Assembly (NCBI GenBank): GCA_023421115.1
Contig: JAEZUI010000262.1
Location: 1-6,693 of the forward strand
DNA: 6,693 bases
Direction: 5' to 3'
Source of the DNA: Bacillota bacterium
Lineage (GTDB): Bacteria > Bacillota > Clostridia > Acetivibrionales > Acetivibrionaceae
Position numbers and translations under genes: made by a program. Positions 6,212-6,693 of the stretch are shown here, piece by piece. Below the pieces are notes generated by a model. That model made no database searches. It saw nothing but the letters and a program-made list of their open reading frames with translations, and was not told where the DNA came from. How positions within the stretch are numbered: position 1 is the first letter of the stretch; the number at the start of each line of letters is the position of its first letter.

Positions 6212-6243
6212 ATTATATATCGTATTATTAGTTTATTAACTTA
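6212..6243 (-). promoter_or_regulatory. Candidate promoter of the flgF-flgG-flgJ-NAGPA operon, SigD-like or SigA-like
   Basis: On the minus strand TAAG (6240-6243), 15 bases, then TACGATAT (6217-6224) resembles the motility sigma factor consensus TAAA-N15-GCCGATAT: three of four bases in the first box and the CGATAT core in the second. Overlapping it is TTAATA (6234-6239), 16 bases, TATAAT (6212-6217), a possible vegetative promoter. The region is very AT-rich, so chance matches are likely. Its place between the mreB terminator and flgF is where an operon promoter is expected. Confidence 0.45.
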
Positions 6244-6264
6244 ACAAAAAAATAAGTGTTGGGT

Positions 6265-6298
6265 ATAAAAAAGGACCAAGTTCATCACTTGGTCCTTT
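6265..6298 (-). terminator. Intrinsic terminator after mreB
   Basis: On the minus strand AAAGGACCAAGT, a five-base loop and ACTTGGTCCTTT form a perfect 12-bp stem (6270-6281 with 6287-6298), followed by a run of T residues (plus-strand A run 6267-6272). It begins about 20 bases after the mreB stop codon and separates mreB from flgF. Confidence 0.93.
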
Positions 6299-6318
6299 AG
6301 CAAACATTATATAATACT

Positions 6319-6693
6319 TTATCTGTAACTTGTTCTTAACTCAGATGCTTCACTTTGCTCTATAGCTTCAATATTTTCAAGAGCTTTTCCAGTACCTAGA
6401 GCAACGCAAGAAACCGCATCATCTGCAACCACTACATTAATACCTGTCTTTTCTTGAATAAGCTTGTCCAAACCGTATATCAAACTTCCTCCACCCGTCA
6501 TAACAATACCTCTGTCACTTATATCCGCTGCAAGCTCAGGAGGCGTTTTTTCGAGAACAGAGTGCACAGTCTCAACAATACTTGAAATAGGTTCTTCGAG
6601 CGCTTCCATAATCTCGGTTGAAGTTACTGTTATTGTTTTAGGCAAACCGGATATAAGGTTTCTACCCCTAATATCCATTGTAACTTCCTGAAC
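6319..6693 (-). CDS. mreB: MreB/Mbl rod shape-determining actin homologue, C-terminal part (cut by right window edge)
   Basis: The last 124 codons of an MreB-family gene are present; the frame runs off the right edge with no start in view, although ATG 6678 could be mistaken for one. The visible part has VQEVTMDIRGRNLISGLPKT, matching the segment before the last subdomain of MreB/Mbl, and then DRGIVMTGGGSLIYGLDKLI, the family's conserved adenosine-binding loop (GIVLTGGGALL type). The ALGTGKALE stretch and a short polar tail follow. The protein forms membrane-bound filaments that guide peptidoglycan synthesis along the side wall. Which paralogue it is (MreB, Mbl or MreBH) cannot be settled from this piece. 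Its position directly upstream of two flgF/flgG-type genes is that of mbl in Bacillus subtilis, so Mbl is my preferred reading. It ends with TAA followed by a strong terminator. Confidence 0.93.
   Translation of the reverse strand, partial: VQEVTMDIRGRNLISGLPKTITVTSTEIMEALEEPISSIVETVHSVLEKTPPELAADISDRGIVMTGGGSLIYGLDKLIQEKTGINVVVADDAVSCVALGTGKALENIEAIEQSEASELRTSYR

Noticed and set aside
6319..6678. A short stand-alone 119-residue gene starting at ATG 6678
   Set aside because: The frame continues upstream to the window edge with MreB-like residues (VQEVT), so that ATG is an internal methionine.

Overview
The window looks like chromosomal core DNA from a motile, anaerobic, low-GC Gram-positive bacterium of the class Clostridia. 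A Ruminiclostridium/Acetivibrio-type relative is my guess. The evidence is AT-rich DNA, strong AAGGAG-type ribosome binding sites, a PurR of the Bacillus/Clostridium type, a clostridial-type MurC, and an MreB-family gene beside two rod-type flagellar genes. I see no insertion sequence, phage gene, CRISPR array, tRNA or rRNA, and no sign of recent transfer.

Layout, left to right. Positions 1-269 (minus) hold the N-terminal part of purR, cut by the window edge. Positions 270-810 are a long AT-rich divergent intergenic region containing a nested inverted repeat just before murC. Positions 811-2208 (plus) are murC. A hairpin at 2229-2269 probably terminates both converging transcripts. Positions 2315-2752 (minus) are fabZ, preceded by about 220 bp carrying three palindromic elements placed almost end to end. 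Positions 2975-4114 (minus) encode a membrane-anchored phosphodiester glycosidase (NAGPA) domain protein. Positions 4150-4506, 4544-5344 and 5393-6172 (all minus) encode a FlgJ-type rod-binding protein, FlgG and FlgF. A strong terminator lies at 6265-6298, and 6319-6693 (minus) is the C-terminal end of an MreB/Mbl actin homologue that runs off the right edge.

How the genes fit together. flgF-flgG-flgJ-NAGPA have gaps of 35-48 bp, lie on one strand, and read as one operon with a possible SigD-type promoter upstream of flgF. Three of them build the flagellar rod. The fourth is a secreted glycan-active enzyme that could act on the wall the rod must cross. mreB/mbl (cell shape), murC (peptidoglycan precursor synthesis) and fabZ (fatty acid synthesis) are envelope genes. 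The mbl - flgF-like - flgG-like - fabZ neighbourhood resembles the mbl-flhO-flhP...ywpB region of Bacillus subtilis as I remember it, so it is probably an old conserved cluster.

I did not find a convincing new multi-gene system. The items most worth a second look are the fabZ leader palindromes, the murC leader inverted repeats, and the glycosidase gene coupled to a muramidase-less FlgJ.
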